Shown: positions 1-12,402 of the stretch, piece after piece
Numbering within the stretch: position 1 is the first letter of the stretch
Layout: each line of letters starts with the position of its first letter
NCBI GenBank assembly: GCA_018287875.1
Contig: JAGVVL010000030.1
Location: 1 to 64,000, forward strand
Direction: 5' to 3'
From: Nigrospora sphaerica
Lineage: Eukaryota > Ascomycota > Sordariomycetes > Amphisphaeriales > Apiosporaceae
Length of the DNA stretch: 64,000 nucleotides
Position numbers and translations under genes: made by a program
The notes under the pieces: model-generated
What the model saw: the letters and a program-made list of their open reading frames with translations, nothing else
Databases searched by the model: none
What the model was told of the DNA's origin: nothing

Positions 1-633
1 CTCCCCTAAAAAGGCAATATAAAAAATACTCACCATTACGAACAAATAAGGATGTGTTAATAGAGAGGGCTAATAGCGCAGTAAAATATTTAGCAGTTTT
101 TTGTAAATCTTGTGGGTTATTTAGTCCTTGCAAATATAGACTTAATCCAAATAGCAGGTAAGCCTGACAGAATAATCCAACATTAACCGTTTGATATAAT
201 AAAACGGGCATCATTAAGCCCATTAAGCTCCCTGTGATAGAGGCTAACAGTGTACGATGACCTAATACTCGAACGACAAGACTTGCACTAATTGCTTGCA
301 ATACATACGCAAAGGTTGCCCATAACCCTAAATAATGAAAGTGGGAGGTAACCAATATCGAAACGGTTTAAATAGGAGCGCTAATAGAGGAATACTATTG
401 GTAAAAGCAATGTTAACGCCTTGTGGGTTATTTAATAAGTGCGTCTTCAGTAAAGGAAATCGCCAGGCTTCTCTTTTAAAACTCCACCAGCCAGACAAAC
501 TGATCAATGATTCTTGTTGGTCAAAAAATCCACTATTGCCAGCGATGAACTGAAAAGGAAAAAGATAGACTACGTAAAGCGCACCCATAAAAAGGGCGAG
601 CATCATATTCGTTTGAGTAGAAATATTTTGCAA
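1..633 (-). CDS. DUF6311-family polytopic membrane protein (partial, one frameshift)
   Basis: Function unknown. The sequence matches the DUF6311 type of integral membrane protein: a segment like FPLLKTHLLNNPQGVNIAFT followed by SIPLLALLFKPF and LPP.F.YLGLWA, with hydrophobic helices on both sides. The first frame runs 633 to 328. The conserved protein continues in another frame from about 345 to position 1 and leaves the window, so the C-terminus is missing. The break is a one-base loss in a T run near 333-338. The start is uncertain: a TTG at 633 opens the conserved frame, and no ATG precedes it before an in-frame stop. The family is often linked to cell-envelope glycan or lipid modification, but that is background and not shown here. 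Confidence 0.7.
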
Positions 634-864
634 TAAATAACTAACGTTCGCCTTTTTGAGTACTCGAAAGAAGGGGTAATAATTTTGAGAAGTTAAATAA
701 ATCCTGTTTTGACTTCATGATGACGAAAATATCCTATAATACCTAATTTACATAAAAGTAATCCTTTTATTATTTAACCATACAGGCTATGGAAGTAAAA
801 TGTATAGCACTGGCTCTGAAGCGCTACCGTAAACGCGTTAATTTATCTCTCTCTTACTTTTTAT

Positions 865-1785
865 ATGATTAATCAAGCTGTTCAGTTACTTAAAAAGAGC
901 CAGGTAGTCGCTTTTCTACCGACACTGTTTACGGGTTAGGGGCTTTAGCCACCGATACTGTGGCAGTGAATAAATTATTTAAAATAAAACACCGTCCTTT
1001 AGATAAACCCTGTAGCCTTTTATTGCCAGATATCTCTCATCTTAAGGATTGGGTAGATCACATAACACCAGAAGTTTTACGTTTAATACAAGCATTTTGG
1101 CCTGGCCCCTTAACGCTTTTGTTGAAGGCAGGAAAAAAGGCATTAGAAAACCTGTAGTGCTTTAGGACGAGTTGGGTTGCGTATACCAGCCCATCCGGTC
1201 GCCCTGCAACTATTAAAGGAGTTAAACGACGCGTTAGTTGTCTCTTCCGCTAATGTGAGTGGTCGTTTTAGTCTCACCACAGAAAGTGCCGTACAAGCCG
1301 AGCTAGGGGATGCGGTATCCATTATTCTAAAAGGAGACAATGCTTGTTTAGGAGGTATTGAATCGACTGTGTTGGATATGACCAAAATAGTGCCTGTGAT
1401 ACGGCGGGTCGGGGCTATTTCTTCTAAGCGGATTGAAGAAGTACTACAGCAGCCAGTCCAGGTTGAGTACGCATGCTTTAAAGCCTCAACAAATCGATTG
1501 TGATATACAATGGATACAGGATGTACAGCAGTTGAACCGATGGCATTTGAATCAAAAAAAACAGCGCTTTTTATTATTATACTAATAAACCTTCAGGAAT
1601 TTCGACGGCTATAAAGTGTATTGCCATGCCGAATCATCCGATTGAGTATCAACGTGATGTGTCATGTACTACATCAATTGATGCAAGAAGCATATGAACT
1701 GCTTTTGATTCAATCTGTTCCTAAAGAAGAGCATTGGGAGGGCATCAAGGCCTGTATCAATCAATGGTGTCTTAATCCTATATAA
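865..1785 (+). CDS. tsaC: Sua5/TsaC threonylcarbamoyl-AMP synthase (several frameshifts)
   Basis: Makes threonylcarbamoyl-AMP from threonine, bicarbonate and ATP for the t6A37 tRNA modification. The YrdC-type domain is clear: a V-V-A-F-P-T-D-T-V-Y-G-L-G path at 905-945, the KHRPLDKPCSLLLPD segment, then RIPAHPVALQLL, SSANVSG and GGIESTVLD near 1180-1380. A C-terminal Sua5-type domain follows at about 1470-1785, ending in NQWCLNPI, so this is the long (about 306-residue) form. At least four breaks interrupt the frame (about 917, 1148, 1470-1480, 1580, 1660), mostly single-base changes in short runs. The density is high even for this window, so a real pseudogene cannot be excluded, although the modification is normally essential. 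Confidence 0.85.
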
Positions 1786-1930
1786 AAAGCATTAAACATT
1801 GAATATGACTTTTTAAGTATTTAAATCGATCGTATTAGTATAATGGAAGGAATATAAAGAGACTTTACCTTAGATTTATAGGTATTTATGGTATGATAAA
1901 CTGTTTTAATCCATTCAATCAGAATTTACT

Positions 1931-2717
1931 ATGCACCCTTTTTTAACTATCGCAGACCGAGCCGCGCGTTTGGCCGGCAAGCGCATTGTTCAAGCTTTTG
2001 ATAAATACGATCGTTTCAAGGTTTATCGTAAAGAGACTCATGAACCAGTCACTGATTTAGATGTATCAGTAGAAAAAATACTGATTGACCAGATTCATGA
2101 AGCGTACCCTACTCACAGTATTTTATCCGAAGAGTGGCTTAATACAAAGGGATGAAGATTATCTGTGGATTATTGATCCATTAGATGGAACCACTAATTT
2201 TGTAAATGGTTTACGTAATTTTTGTATTTCTATTGCGATCCAAAAACAAGGGGTCTTATCCCAAGGGTTGATTTATGATCCGTTAGCCCAAGAAACTTTT
2301 TATGTCAATCGAGGGCAGGGGAATTTTAGAACATCGCCGGCTAGCCGTATCTAAAAATCAGATGCTAAAAAATACATTAATTTATATGAATAGACCGCCT
2401 GTAATCGACAATGAATTAGAGCATTGGTCTTCTGTGATGAATCAGTTAGTTAAACATTCAGTCAGCATTAGATTATTTGGTTCGGCAGCCTTAGGGTTAG
2501 CGTATGTAGCAGCAGGTCGGCTAGATGCCTTTATTTCGCTGGCTCCACTTAAACCATGGGATATGAGCGCAGGGGCTTTATTGGTTAAAGAATCAGGGGA
2601 AGTTTATTTGATATTAAAGGAAACAACCAATACTTTGAAAATGGCCAACTAATTGCGACAAACGGTTTATTGGATAAAGCTTTAATGAAAATTATTGACA
2701 AAACCCCTTGAATTAAA
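1931..2717 (+). CDS. suhB: Inositol-1-monophosphatase family protein SuhB (frameshifted)
   Basis: Mg-dependent sugar-phosphate phosphatase; in gammaproteobacteria SuhB also binds the NusA-dependent rRNA antitermination complex. The metal-binding motif WIIDPLDGTTNF lies at about 2165-2205, the N-terminal VTDLDVSVE motif at about 2050, and a C-terminal KPWDMSAGALLVKESGG-like motif at about 2555-2600. The length of about 262 residues fits the family. Breaks occur near 2130 (probable loss of two bases from an AG repeat, where the family has EES-G), near 2325 and near 2605. The stop region contains the sigma-32-like promoter of the next gene. Confidence 0.9.
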
Positions 2718-2732
2718 AAATTGGACCCCACC
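2708..2732 (+). promoter_or_regulatory. Candidate sigma-32 (heat-shock) promoter for the grpE operon
   Basis: CTTGAA at 2708-2713 and CCCCAC at 2727-2732 are separated by 13 bases. This is a close match to the RpoH consensus (CTTGAA, 11-15 bases, CCCCAT). It lies 44 bases upstream of the grpE start, inside the end of suhB. The position in front of a grpE-dnaK-dnaJ operon is what the family biology predicts. Confidence 0.65.
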
Positions 2733-2776
2733 TTTGAGAAGTAGCACCCAAAATTAATCATTGAATGAGAAGTATT

Positions 2777-3390
2777 ATGGCTGAAGAAAAAAAGTCTCTC
2801 AATTAGGAGAAAAAAACAAAAAACCAGATAGTAAATGGAAAAAAATGCGAGAACAAAATCAAGAAGCAAATGCTGAGCATGTGGTTAAGGCAGAAGGCCA
2901 TGCCGATGAAGGAGCAGAGCCGATAGACGAAATCAATGATAACAGCGAAACGGTTCATGCCAAGCAGCAAGAAGAGATAGAAAAGCTTAGAAAAGAACTG
3001 CAATATCTCTTAGCGGACTTGCAAAATGCAAATCGTAGACACCGCATTGAGCGTGATACTATTAAGGAATACGCACCTTGTGACGTGATAGAAGCACTCT
3101 TTCCTTTGATAGACGGCTTAGAAGCAGAAAGTCAAGCCAATCAAGAAGGAGGTAGGCAACATATCTTAGATCTGATGCGTTCAAGCCTTGATAAACTTGG
3201 TGTGAAAACCTTAAATCCAGAGGTCGGAGAAGCATTTGATCCGCACTTACACGCTGCGATTGCTAAAGAAAAACCAGAAGATGCAAATCAAGCAGACAAT
3301 ACTATCCTTAAGGTAGTACGCAAGGGTTATCAATTGCATGATCGAGTATTGCGTGCTGCGATGGTCGTCGTTAGTCACGTTGAGGACTAA
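2777..3390 (+). CDS. grpE: GrpE nucleotide exchange factor for DnaK (one frameshift)
   Basis: Releases ADP from DnaK in the cytoplasm. The protein opens MAEEKK, then a charged region, a long coiled coil (QEEIEKLRKELQYLLADLQN), and the C-terminal head with FDPHLHAAIA and GYQLHDRVLRAAMVVVS, the family signature. The frame breaks after nine codons: the A run at about 2786-2792 is one base short of what the downstream frame needs. The annotated start is the ATG at 2777 and not the later in-frame ATG at 2845, because the upstream segment fits GrpE length (about 204 residues). The usual helix motif around residues 90-100 is divergent (EYAPCDVIEALFPLIDGLE). First gene of the heat-shock operon. Confidence 0.9.
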
Positions 3391-3391
3391 C

Positions 3392-3407
3392 CCTATTGAA
3401 AAATAGG
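3392..3407 (+). other. Small hairpin with GAAA tetraloop in the grpE-dnaK gap
   Basis: CCTATT at 3392-3397 pairs with AATAGG at 3402-3407 around a GAAA loop, directly after the grpE stop codon. No U-tract follows, so it is not an intrinsic terminator. It could be an mRNA processing or stability element separating grpE from the more abundant dnaK message. This role is inferred from position only. Confidence 0.35.
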
Positions 3408-3464
3408 ACAAAGGTATTAATTTAAATGATGTCACTTTAATCAAAATAGAACGGGAAATTTGTT

Positions 3465-5408
<1,944 letters not shown>

Positions 5409-5415
5409 TTTTCTT

Positions 5416-6561
5416 ATGGCTCAACTTGATTTTTATAAAATATTAGGAGTAGCGTCAAACGCTACTCCAGATGAAATAAAGACTGCATATCGTAAAAAAG
5501 CGATGCAACTACATCCAGATCGTCAGCATGCTTCTAAAGAAAATAAAACGAAAGAGCAACTGCAAGCTGAGTTTTCGGAACTAGGCAAGGCTTATGAAGT
5601 CTTATCCGATCCTAAAAAACGTAGCTTATATGATGCGGGTAAGTTAGATGAGCAAGGTGGCTGGGGTGGACAATCCAGTCCCTTTGATTTTGAAGAAGCG
5701 TTTGGCGACTTTGGTGATTTATTTGGCAATATCTTTGGAGGAAGACGTAGTAGTGGCCGTTCAAGCTATCAAGTGAGAGGTGCTGACTTACGGTATACCC
5801 TCTCCCTTAGCTTAGAAGAAGTGGTGGTTGTAATCCCACCATACAAGTCACGCGACTCGGACGCTGTAGCGCTTGTGAAGGTACGGGATCACGTGAAAAA
5901 GCCAAACCCTCTCATTGCCAGGGGTGTCAAGGTAGGGGTCAGGTGTATATGCAAAGAGGCCCGTTTAGTATCCAACAAACCTGTCCAGATTGTAACGGGC
6001 AAGGTGTTTATATTACTAAACCCTGTAGCAGCTGTCGTGGAACGGGTCAAGCTCGCGAAACTCGTAGCTTATCCGTTAAAATTCCTGTTGGAGTTTCAGA
6101 AGGCGATCAAGTTCGTCTTGCAGGCGAAGGAGAAGCTGGGGTACGAGGGGGAGCGCCAGGAGATTTATACGTTCAAGTACATATTACGGCACATCCTTTG
6201 TTTACTCGCAAAGACAACCACTTATTAGCTCAGATGCCTGTCAGTTATACGACTGCAACGTTAGGGGTGAAGTGGAAGTGCCAACATTGACTGGTAAAGT
6301 GAAAGTGCATATTCCTAAAGGGACACCAAATGGTAAAGTGTTTAAACTAAAAGGAAAGGGCGTGCCTAATATTAATAGAAGTGGGGCTGGAGACTTATTT
6401 TTAACTTTAATGGTAGAAGTGCCTTCTAATAATAAAAAGCAAATAGAATTATTGCAACAGTTTGAATCTAGTTTACAACAAAGTAATAGCTTGCATTACC
6501 TAGTATTAAGCAGTGGTTTACTTCTATTAAAAGCTTCTTCACACCTAAAGATAAAAACTAA
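5416..6561 (+). CDS. dnaJ: Co-chaperone DnaJ, Hsp40 type I (three frameshifts)
   Basis: Stimulates DnaK ATPase. The J domain (residues 1-70) carries the HPD motif in MQLHPDRQH. A Gly/Phe-rich linker follows (FGDLFGNIFGG), then four CxxCxGxG zinc repeats (CSACEGTG, CQGCQGRG, CPDCNGQG, CSSCRGTG) at about 5870-6060, and the C-terminal domains ending in QWFTSIKSFFTPKDKN. Breaks occur near 5828 (G run), 6268 (G run) and 6500; after the last, the wrong frame runs on to 6592 while the conserved tail ends at 6561. Starts eight bases after dnaK and ends three bases before the greA start. Confidence 0.93.
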
Positions 6562-6563
6562 TA

Positions 6564-7039
6564 ATGAATACTCGAGTACCAATGACTCCTAGCGGAGAAA
6601 AAGCGCTTAGGAGATGCTAGCAGATACAAGTAAAAAAATAGAGGAAGTGGCCGATAAAATTGCGCATGCTAGAGGGTTTGGAGATTTAAGTGAAAACGCG
6701 GAATATACCTCTGCTAAGCAAGAGCAAGCCTTGCTAATGAAGTCCTCTCAATCGTTAAGGGAAAAGCTTCGTAATAGTCAGATTATTGATCCGGCTAAGT
6801 TACCTAGAAATGGAAAGGTAGTGTTTGGTACGACGGTCCATCTAAACAATATCACTAACCAAGAGAAACGTGTGTTGCAGATTGTAGGGGAAGAAGAGTC
6901 TGATGTGAATAAAGGAAAAATTTCCTTTAGTTCGCCCATCGCTCGCGCAATTATTGGTAAAAAAGAAGAAGATATGGTTGAAGTGAGCACATTAGAAGGT
7001 ATGAAAACATTTGTGATCAGCAAAATAGAATACCTTTAA
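6564..7039 (+). CDS. greA: Transcription elongation factor GreA (one frameshift)
   Basis: Stimulates cleavage of backtracked RNA by RNA polymerase. The conserved start MNTRVPMTPSGEKALR begins at the ATG at 6564, followed after a one-base G-run break (about 6609) by the coiled-coil segment with GFGDLSENAEYTSAKQEQ, the GreA signature. The C-terminal FKBP-like domain contains ISFSSPIARAIIGKKEEDMV. About 158 residues, as usual. Located three bases after dnaJ, so it probably belongs to the same operon. A later ATG at 6614 would lose the conserved N-terminus. Confidence 0.92.
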
Positions 7040-7044
7040 TATTA

Positions 7045-7593
7045 TTATAACTGACACCAAGCGCAACGACCTGCTTGACGTTCTGATAAACTAAAGTCAC
7101 AGGCTACACCAGAAGGTACTGCCACAATGCTTTGAAGCTGAACCACATGATCTAGGTTATTTCCTCTCATCGGTTTGGCGGTGGCTGTTAGTTCATAATA
7201 ATAACCTTTATTTCGAATAGGGGTTACGCAAAACGATCTAGGTAGCTGTATGGCTTCAAGCGTAATATAATAATCCATATAGGTAACAGGAGATAACCGA
7301 AAGGGTTGATTGGAGGGAACAGTTTTATGAAGCATTAAGGTGCTTAACTCTTTTTCCCCTGCTAATAAACCTATTTCTGCTATCTCAAATTGTTGAGTGT
7401 TGTTAAAAGCGTGTTGCGTTAATTTAAGATGCGTGCAGTGCAAGGATGAGAAGTAAGTGACTAATCCTGTCATTAGCATGATCATCGACAAAGTGATGAG
7501 CAACACCATGCCACTTTCTTCTTTATATTTTATAGTCGCCGATTTTTTATTGCTCAATAAAAAGCAGCGACATATTTGATTTAAACGACACAT
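7045..7593 (-). CDS. PilX-like type IV pilus minor pilin (tentative)
   Basis: Intact 182-residue protein. An N-terminal leader is followed by a class III-like prepilin site and hydrophobic helix (KEESG then MVLLITLSMIMLMTGLVTYF), then TQQFEIAEIGLLAGEKEL, which resembles the PilX/PilX_N region where an AE..L.GE pattern follows the helix. The C-terminus has two Cys near the end (CAWC). Minor pilins of this kind prime type IV pilus assembly. No other pil genes are in the window; comEC at 13.2 kb would fit a DNA-uptake role. Its start at 7593 is only 7 bases from the divergent tldD start, so one of the two starts may lie further in. Confidence 0.5.
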   Translation of the reverse strand: MCRLNQICRCFLLSNKKSATIKYKEESGMVLLITLSMIMLMTGLVTYFSSLHCTHLKLTQHAFNNTQQFEIAEIGLLAGEKELSTLMLHKTVPSNQPFRLSPVTYMDYYITLEAIQLPRSFCVTPIRNKGYYYELTATAKPMRGNNLDHVVQLQSIVAVPSGVACDFSLSERQAGRCAWCQL

Positions 7594-7600
7594 ATTATCA

Positions 7601-9047
7601 ATGTTAGATCAGTCATTACAGTTAGCTCGTGAAGCGTTATTATCACCGACTTCTTTAACGGATAGCCAGCTCGCTACCTTAATAGAATATTTGCATGGAC
7701 ACAAAGTTGATGACGCGGACCTTTATTTTCAGAGTATACATCATGAAGCCTGGAGTCTAGAAAACGGACTGGTTAAAAATGGTCAATTTGATATTGAACA
7801 GGGTGTGGGCATGCGGGCAATTAGTGGTAGCCAAGTCGGTTTTTCATACTCTCAAAGCTTATATTTTGATGATTTAATGCAAGCTGCAAAAACAGCGCGC
7901 GGTATTGTTCAAAGGGATGGATCAAGTCATCCTAGATTAATAAAAACAAATAAGCCCTATCCCGGACTATACTCAGTCAGTAGTCCACTAACCTCAGTAG
8001 ATGATCAAGAAAAATTAGCCTTATTATACCCATTAGATGCACTCGCTAAAGGGATGAGTCAATGGATTACAAAATTCAATGCAAGTATTCAAGCTCAACA
8101 TGAGATTATATTATTAGTCTGTGGAGACGGGCGCTTAATGGCTGATATTCGACCAATGATCAGATTACAAGTACGCGCGATTGCAGAACGTCACGGTGTT
8201 CGAGAATCTGGTTATGCGGCAGAGGCGTTAAGAGGTAACTATAGGGATTTTATTGATCATGGTGTGTCTCACCAATTAGTCGAAGAAGCGGTTCAGCACG
8301 CTCTTCTCAACTTAGATGCTAAACCTGCCCCAGCAGGCTCCATGCCCGTGGTATTGGGTCCAGGGGGCCAGGTGTTTTAATTCATGAGGCGGTTGGGCAT
8401 GGATTAGAAGGCGATTTTAATCGTAAAGGTAGTTCTGCTTTTAGTCAAAAGATAAATCAGCCTGTCGCTAGTGATTTATGCACTATTGTAGATAATGGGA
8501 CTTTACCTGGGCATTGTGGCTCTTTAAATATAGATGATGAGGGAACGCCCACTCAAAATACTACTTTAATTGAAAATGGCATACTAAAACAGTATATGCA
8601 AGACAATCTGAATGCAAAACTAATGCATACGCAATCTACTGGTAATGGACGCCGTGAATCCTATAGACACTTACCGATGCCACGGATGACCAATACTTAT
8701 ATATTACCGGGAAAAGACAATCCTAGTGATATTATTGCCTCTGTGAATTATGGATTATATGCGGCTGAATTTTCAGGCGGTCAAGTCGATATTACGTCTG
8801 GTAAATTTGTTTTTTCTGCTTCTAAAGCTTTTTTAATTCAAAATGGAAAAATCACTCATCCTGTTAAAGGCGCAACTTTAATTGGCAATGGCCCAGATGT
8901 GTTAAATCGGGTCTCTGCAGTGGGTAATGACTTAAAAATAGAGAAAATGGATGGTGTGGCAAAGAAGGGCAAACTGTTCCAGTATCAGTAGGTCAACCTA
9001 CTTTAAAAGTGGATTACTTAACCGTTGGAGGGACCGTACAACGTTAG
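7601..9047 (+). CDS. tldD: Metalloprotease TldD (two frameshifts)
   Basis: Zinc peptidase of the TldD/PmbA family, which acts on unfolded or leader peptides and antitoxins. The C-terminal catalytic part contains [16 protein letters not shown] at about 8380-8425 (HExxxH zinc motif), GYMQD-like [33 protein letters not shown] and [14 protein letters not shown]. These distinguish TldD from PmbA, which lacks the HExxxH. Breaks lie near 8367 (VLGP-GWPGV region) and 8970 (G run). The true end, [12 protein letters not shown], gives about 482 residues. The stop codon overlaps the end of the convergent miaA. Confidence 0.93.
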
Positions 9048-9983
9048 TTAGAAGAAATAAATTCTTGAATATGCTTTTTAAGATTACTTAATAAGTGATT
9101 GTCATGGGCATAAAAAGGAGTGATTTCTGGCCAACCCTAACCAAGTTAATTGTCGTTTTGCCAATTGGGAAGTCGCGATGCTAATACGTGATTTTAGGGT
9201 ATCAAGATTGAATTTACCTTCAAAATAATCCCATATTTGTCGATATCCAATGGCTCGATAAGCAGGCAAGTGAGGATGATTTTTTAATTGAGCGTATAAT
9301 GATTGTGCTTCCTCTATTAACCCTTCTGCTATCATTTGTGCACATCGAAGCTCAATATTTTTCTTAATATTTCTCGATTTTCTGGATATAAACCAATCCA
9401 AAGTGTTTTATAAGGAAAATTTGATTGCGTCTTATTTTGTAGTTGGCTTAAGGGTGTTTTCGATAAATGATAAACAAGTAAAGCTCTTTCGATGCGTTGT
9501 CTATCTTGCACATGTAATCGGTCTGCGATATTCGGATCATATTGCTGTAACTGTTTGTATAGCGTCTCTACACTCAGTTGACTGAACTCTCTTTTAAGGA
9601 GGCAGCTTCGCTATATTCATGATCATTAGGCAAGCTAGCTAGACCCTGGCGCAAGGTATTAAAATACATCATTGTTCCCCCTACTAATAAGGGAATCCTT
9701 TGATGACTTAAGCTCTTTTGGATTAAAGGTTGTATGTCTCTAAAAAATCTCCTGCAGAATAAGCTTCCATAGGATCACGAATATTAACTAATCCATGAGG
9801 AATGCGATTGAGTGTTAAAAGATCAGGTTTGGAGGTACCAATGTCCATTTGTCGATAGACCATCACTGAGTCCACACTAATAATATCACAGGGCAGTATT
9901 TCAGAGAGGTTAATGGCCACTTGGCTTTTACCCACAGCAGTGGGACCCGCCAAACAAATGACAGGTAGACTCTCTGTCTTCAT
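9044..9983 (-). CDS. miaA: tRNA dimethylallyltransferase MiaA (four to five frameshifts)
   Basis: Adds a dimethylallyl group to A37 of tRNAs reading UNN codons. The P-loop [13 protein letters not shown], the [16 protein letters not shown] motif and [10 protein letters not shown] are at the start. [10 protein letters not shown], the QRIERAL motif and a C-terminal [10 protein letters not shown] complete the family pattern. Breaks near 9738 (T run), 9598 (A run), 9370 (A run) and 9127 split the frame. The path ends IQEFISSN at 9044, about 312 residues. The ATG overlaps the restored trmB stop in an ATGA, indicating translational coupling. Confidence 0.93.
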
Positions 9984-10641
9984 TTAGTGAACACCAAATA
10001 AAATAAAGGATGTTGTAGTTTTTAGCGCGCTTCTCAAATTTTGTTTCCGGTATATGAGAAGGGCGTTCAGAAAATCCCTGGTTGATAGAAGTATTAGCAA
10101 AACGAGACTGAGTCAGTACGTATAACATTTGTTGAGCATAATGTGCTGAATCAGTTGCTAGATATAATTTGCCGTTGGTTTCTAGGGCATCATATAGTAA
10201 TTCTACAAAGTCTTTTTGAATTAAACGGCGTTTATGATGTCGACTTTTATGCCAAGGATCAGGAAATAAAATTTGGATATTTTGAATACTATGGTCAGAT
10301 ACTACGCTTTTTATTAAATCTACCGCGTCTCCTTCGAGTAATTTTATATTTTTTAGAGAAGCCTCTTGTATATTATATAGCAGTTTTTTAATGCCTGTTC
10401 GATATACTTCAATCCCTAGATAGTTTTGAGTAGGGTCAGATTGGGCTTGAGCAAATAATGAATCTCCATCCCCAAATCCAATTTCCATGGTTAAAGGTTT
10501 CACTTGAGTAAAGTGTTGTATCAGTGAAGTTGAAGGTTCTTTTGTGCTAATCCCATATATTTTCCATAATGCCTCTGGGAAGCGTTGAGTAGATCGCCGT
10601 TCTCGACGTACAAAACTGACAATAGGTTTATAATTTTCCAT
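9980..10641 (-). CDS. trmB: tRNA (guanine-N7-)-methyltransferase TrmB (late frameshift)
   Basis: SAM-dependent methylation of G46 in tRNA. Family motifs are clear: EIGFGDGDSLFAQA (SAM binding), LGIEVYRTGIKKLL, and the signature LFPDPWHKSRHHKRRL. The C-terminal motif TKFEKRA is followed by an A-run break near 10015. In the conserved frame the protein ends [10 protein letters not shown] at 9980, about 220 residues, while the broken frame runs on to 9928. The restored stop overlaps the miaA start (ATGA). Confidence 0.93.
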
Positions 10642-10712
10642 TTATTGAAAATATTCTTTTTGAAAGTGCAGCCTTGTCAAACAGTATAGAAAAATCATAT
10701 AAGTAGTAATGG

Positions 10713-11993
10713 TTAGGCTCGCTGAGATATATCAGGATTGGCATCATTAGATTGAATGCAATAAGTTAACAAAGCAGCTAAAACAAATCCAACCGGTAAA
10801 ATACTGAGGGCATAGGTAAACCCTTCCGCAGAAAAATGAATCAAGCCATCTGCTTTAGAAAGAATAGAAGAACGATCTAATAAATATCCAATAATCGGTT
10901 GCGATAAACCGCCCCCTAGCATAATAATTAAGTTAATTACCGCAAATGCAATACCTGAAATACTATCGCGATAAAAATTGCGTGCAATAGTAAATACAGT
11001 AACTTGTACCGAACTAAAACATCCAAATAAGAATAGTAAAATCATTAAATATGCTTTTGAGAGCTCTGGAGCATACAAGATAAGACTAAAACACATGCCC
11101 GCTAATATGGTATTAAGTCTAATAAAATTAGGCAAATAATTTGCTTTACATTGGCTTGCTATAAATCCCATCATTGGGCTTCCGATGCCCCAACCTAAAA
11201 AGATTAAAGCATTATAATCTGCTGCTTGTTGTGGACTAAAATGATAGGTTTCAATTAGATAAGGAATACCCCATACTTCCGCAAAAGCAGTGAGTGATAA
11301 GAATAATGCACATCCAATTATACCTAGTACCCACATTTTAGCATCCATGACTAAGGCTCTAATCGCTGCTTGATAACGCCTGTTATTCATAGGGTTATCT
11401 GGACTGCTAGATTCCTCAATCGAACGTTCTGGAATAAAGTAGTATAGTAATGTTGTTAATACAAGGCCAATTGTAACAGCCCCCATGAGTAAATGATAAG
11501 TGCCTATACGATCTATTAAATGGATTAAAGTCATATTGCCTATCATGGCCCCTATCATTCCTAGACTAGTCGTTAAACCAGTGATAAATGAAAAATAATG
11601 GCTAGGGAACCATAAAGTGGCTAATTTCATAACCCCTACAAAAGCAAATGCGGAGCCAAAACCGATCATTAATCGTCCAGTATAAGCAATATAGAAGCTA
11701 CTACTACTAAATCCGTATGCGCCTATTGCACACAGCAAACAAGCCATGGCAAGTACTTTCCCAGGATTTTTTCGATCCATAAGAATACCCGCCGGTATTT
11801 GCATGGGGACATAAGTGTAATAGTAAGCCGCAGCGAGATTACCAAAGGCTAATCCATTCATCATGAATAGATTACGCAAATAATCTGTCATGACACTTGG
11901 TAAAATACGTAATAAGTATTCGTAGCAATAAAAAGCAGAGGCAAGCGTCCAGATGACCCAGCCTAAAACAATAGGGTAATATTTTTGTAGCAT
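10713..11993 (-). CDS. MFS transporter, 12-TM, substrate unknown
   Basis: Intact 426-residue major facilitator superfamily protein. It opens with a first helix YYPIVLGWVIWTLASAFYCY. An IPAGILMDR loop between helices 2 and 3 matches the G-x-L-x-D-R family motif, and GRLMIGFGSAFAFVGVMKLA follows in helix 4-5. A long charged cytoplasmic loop (IPERSIEESSSPDNPMNN) separates the two six-helix halves. The FYCYEYLLRILPSVM segment is typical of MFS proteins common in Legionella and relatives. No neighbouring pathway genes indicate a substrate. It is one of the longest uninterrupted frames in the window. Confidence 0.85.
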   Translation of the reverse strand: MLQKYYPIVLGWVIWTLASAFYCYEYLLRILPSVMTDYLRNLFMMNGLAFGNLAAAYYYTYVPMQIPAGILMDRKNPGKVLAMACLLCAIGAYGFSSSSFYIAYTGRLMIGFGSAFAFVGVMKLATLWFPSHYFSFITGLTTSLGMIGAMIGNMTLIHLIDRIGTYHLLMGAVTIGLVLTTLLYYFIPERSIEESSSPDNPMNNRRYQAAIRALVMDAKMWVLGIIGCALFLSLTAFAEVWGIPYLIETYHFSPQQAADYNALIFLGWGIGSPMMGFIASQCKANYLPNFIRLNTILAGMCFSLILYAPELSKAYLMILLFLFGCFSSVQVTVFTIARNFYRDSISGIAFAVINLIIMLGGGLSQPIIGYLLDRSSILSKADGLIHFSAEGFTYALSILPVGFVLAALLTYCIQSNDANPDISQRA

Positions 11994-12061
11994 AGATAGG
12001 TAGGTGCTAGACTTTATTCCTTTAAAGTACTATGAGAAGGAGAGAAGAGGTTGAAAACCAA

Positions 12062-12304
12062 TTAGCTCATATCGCTAAGGCTAAAGTCTTTGAATAATTG
12101 TTCTCGAGCGCTTTGTTTGCTACTTGGGCTGTAGGTAGTGGCACTAGTTAAACAATATCCACAACGCTCAGTACTAAGTGTTTCTTGATCCATCGTAGAT
12201 AATATATTGAACTGTTTTCCACAGCGACATTGTATATCTACACTACGTAATTTGGGATGCGTATTTTTTTCATAGGTTGTTTTAATCGTTTTAAATTGAT
12301 ACAT
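12062..12304 (-). CDS. rpmE: Divergent 50S ribosomal protein L31 (tentative)
   Basis: Small protein with the L31 layout: THPKLRSVDIQCRCGKQF (like HPxYxxVxxxCxCGxxF), ST at the usual place, a second Cys pair (ERCGYC) completing a zinc site, and a basic tail with a REQLFKDF end like the family's VDRFNKRF. The normally strong CHPFYTG block is replaced by a C-L-T-S-A-T-T-Y-S sequence, so the match is imperfect. I chose the ATG at 12304 (MYQFKT), because the 11 residues before it, from 12337, are not family-like. An unrelated zinc-ribbon protein is the alternative. Confidence 0.55.
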   Translation of the reverse strand: MYQFKTIKTTYEKNTHPKLRSVDIQCRCGKQFNILSTMDQETLSTERCGYCLTSATTYSPSSKQSAREQLFKDFSLSDMS

Positions 12305-12402
12305 ATTATATAAAAGACATACCATGATGTAAATCATCTCCTATTCTCTCTTCTTTTCCCTATTTATCCTTTATTCATTAAGAAGATATCCTGAGAAATC
12401 TT

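Noticed and set aside
7601..9047. PmbA/TldE assignment
   Set aside because: The [12 protein letters not shown] motif and the [15 protein letters not shown] block are TldD features; PmbA lacks the HExxxH zinc site.
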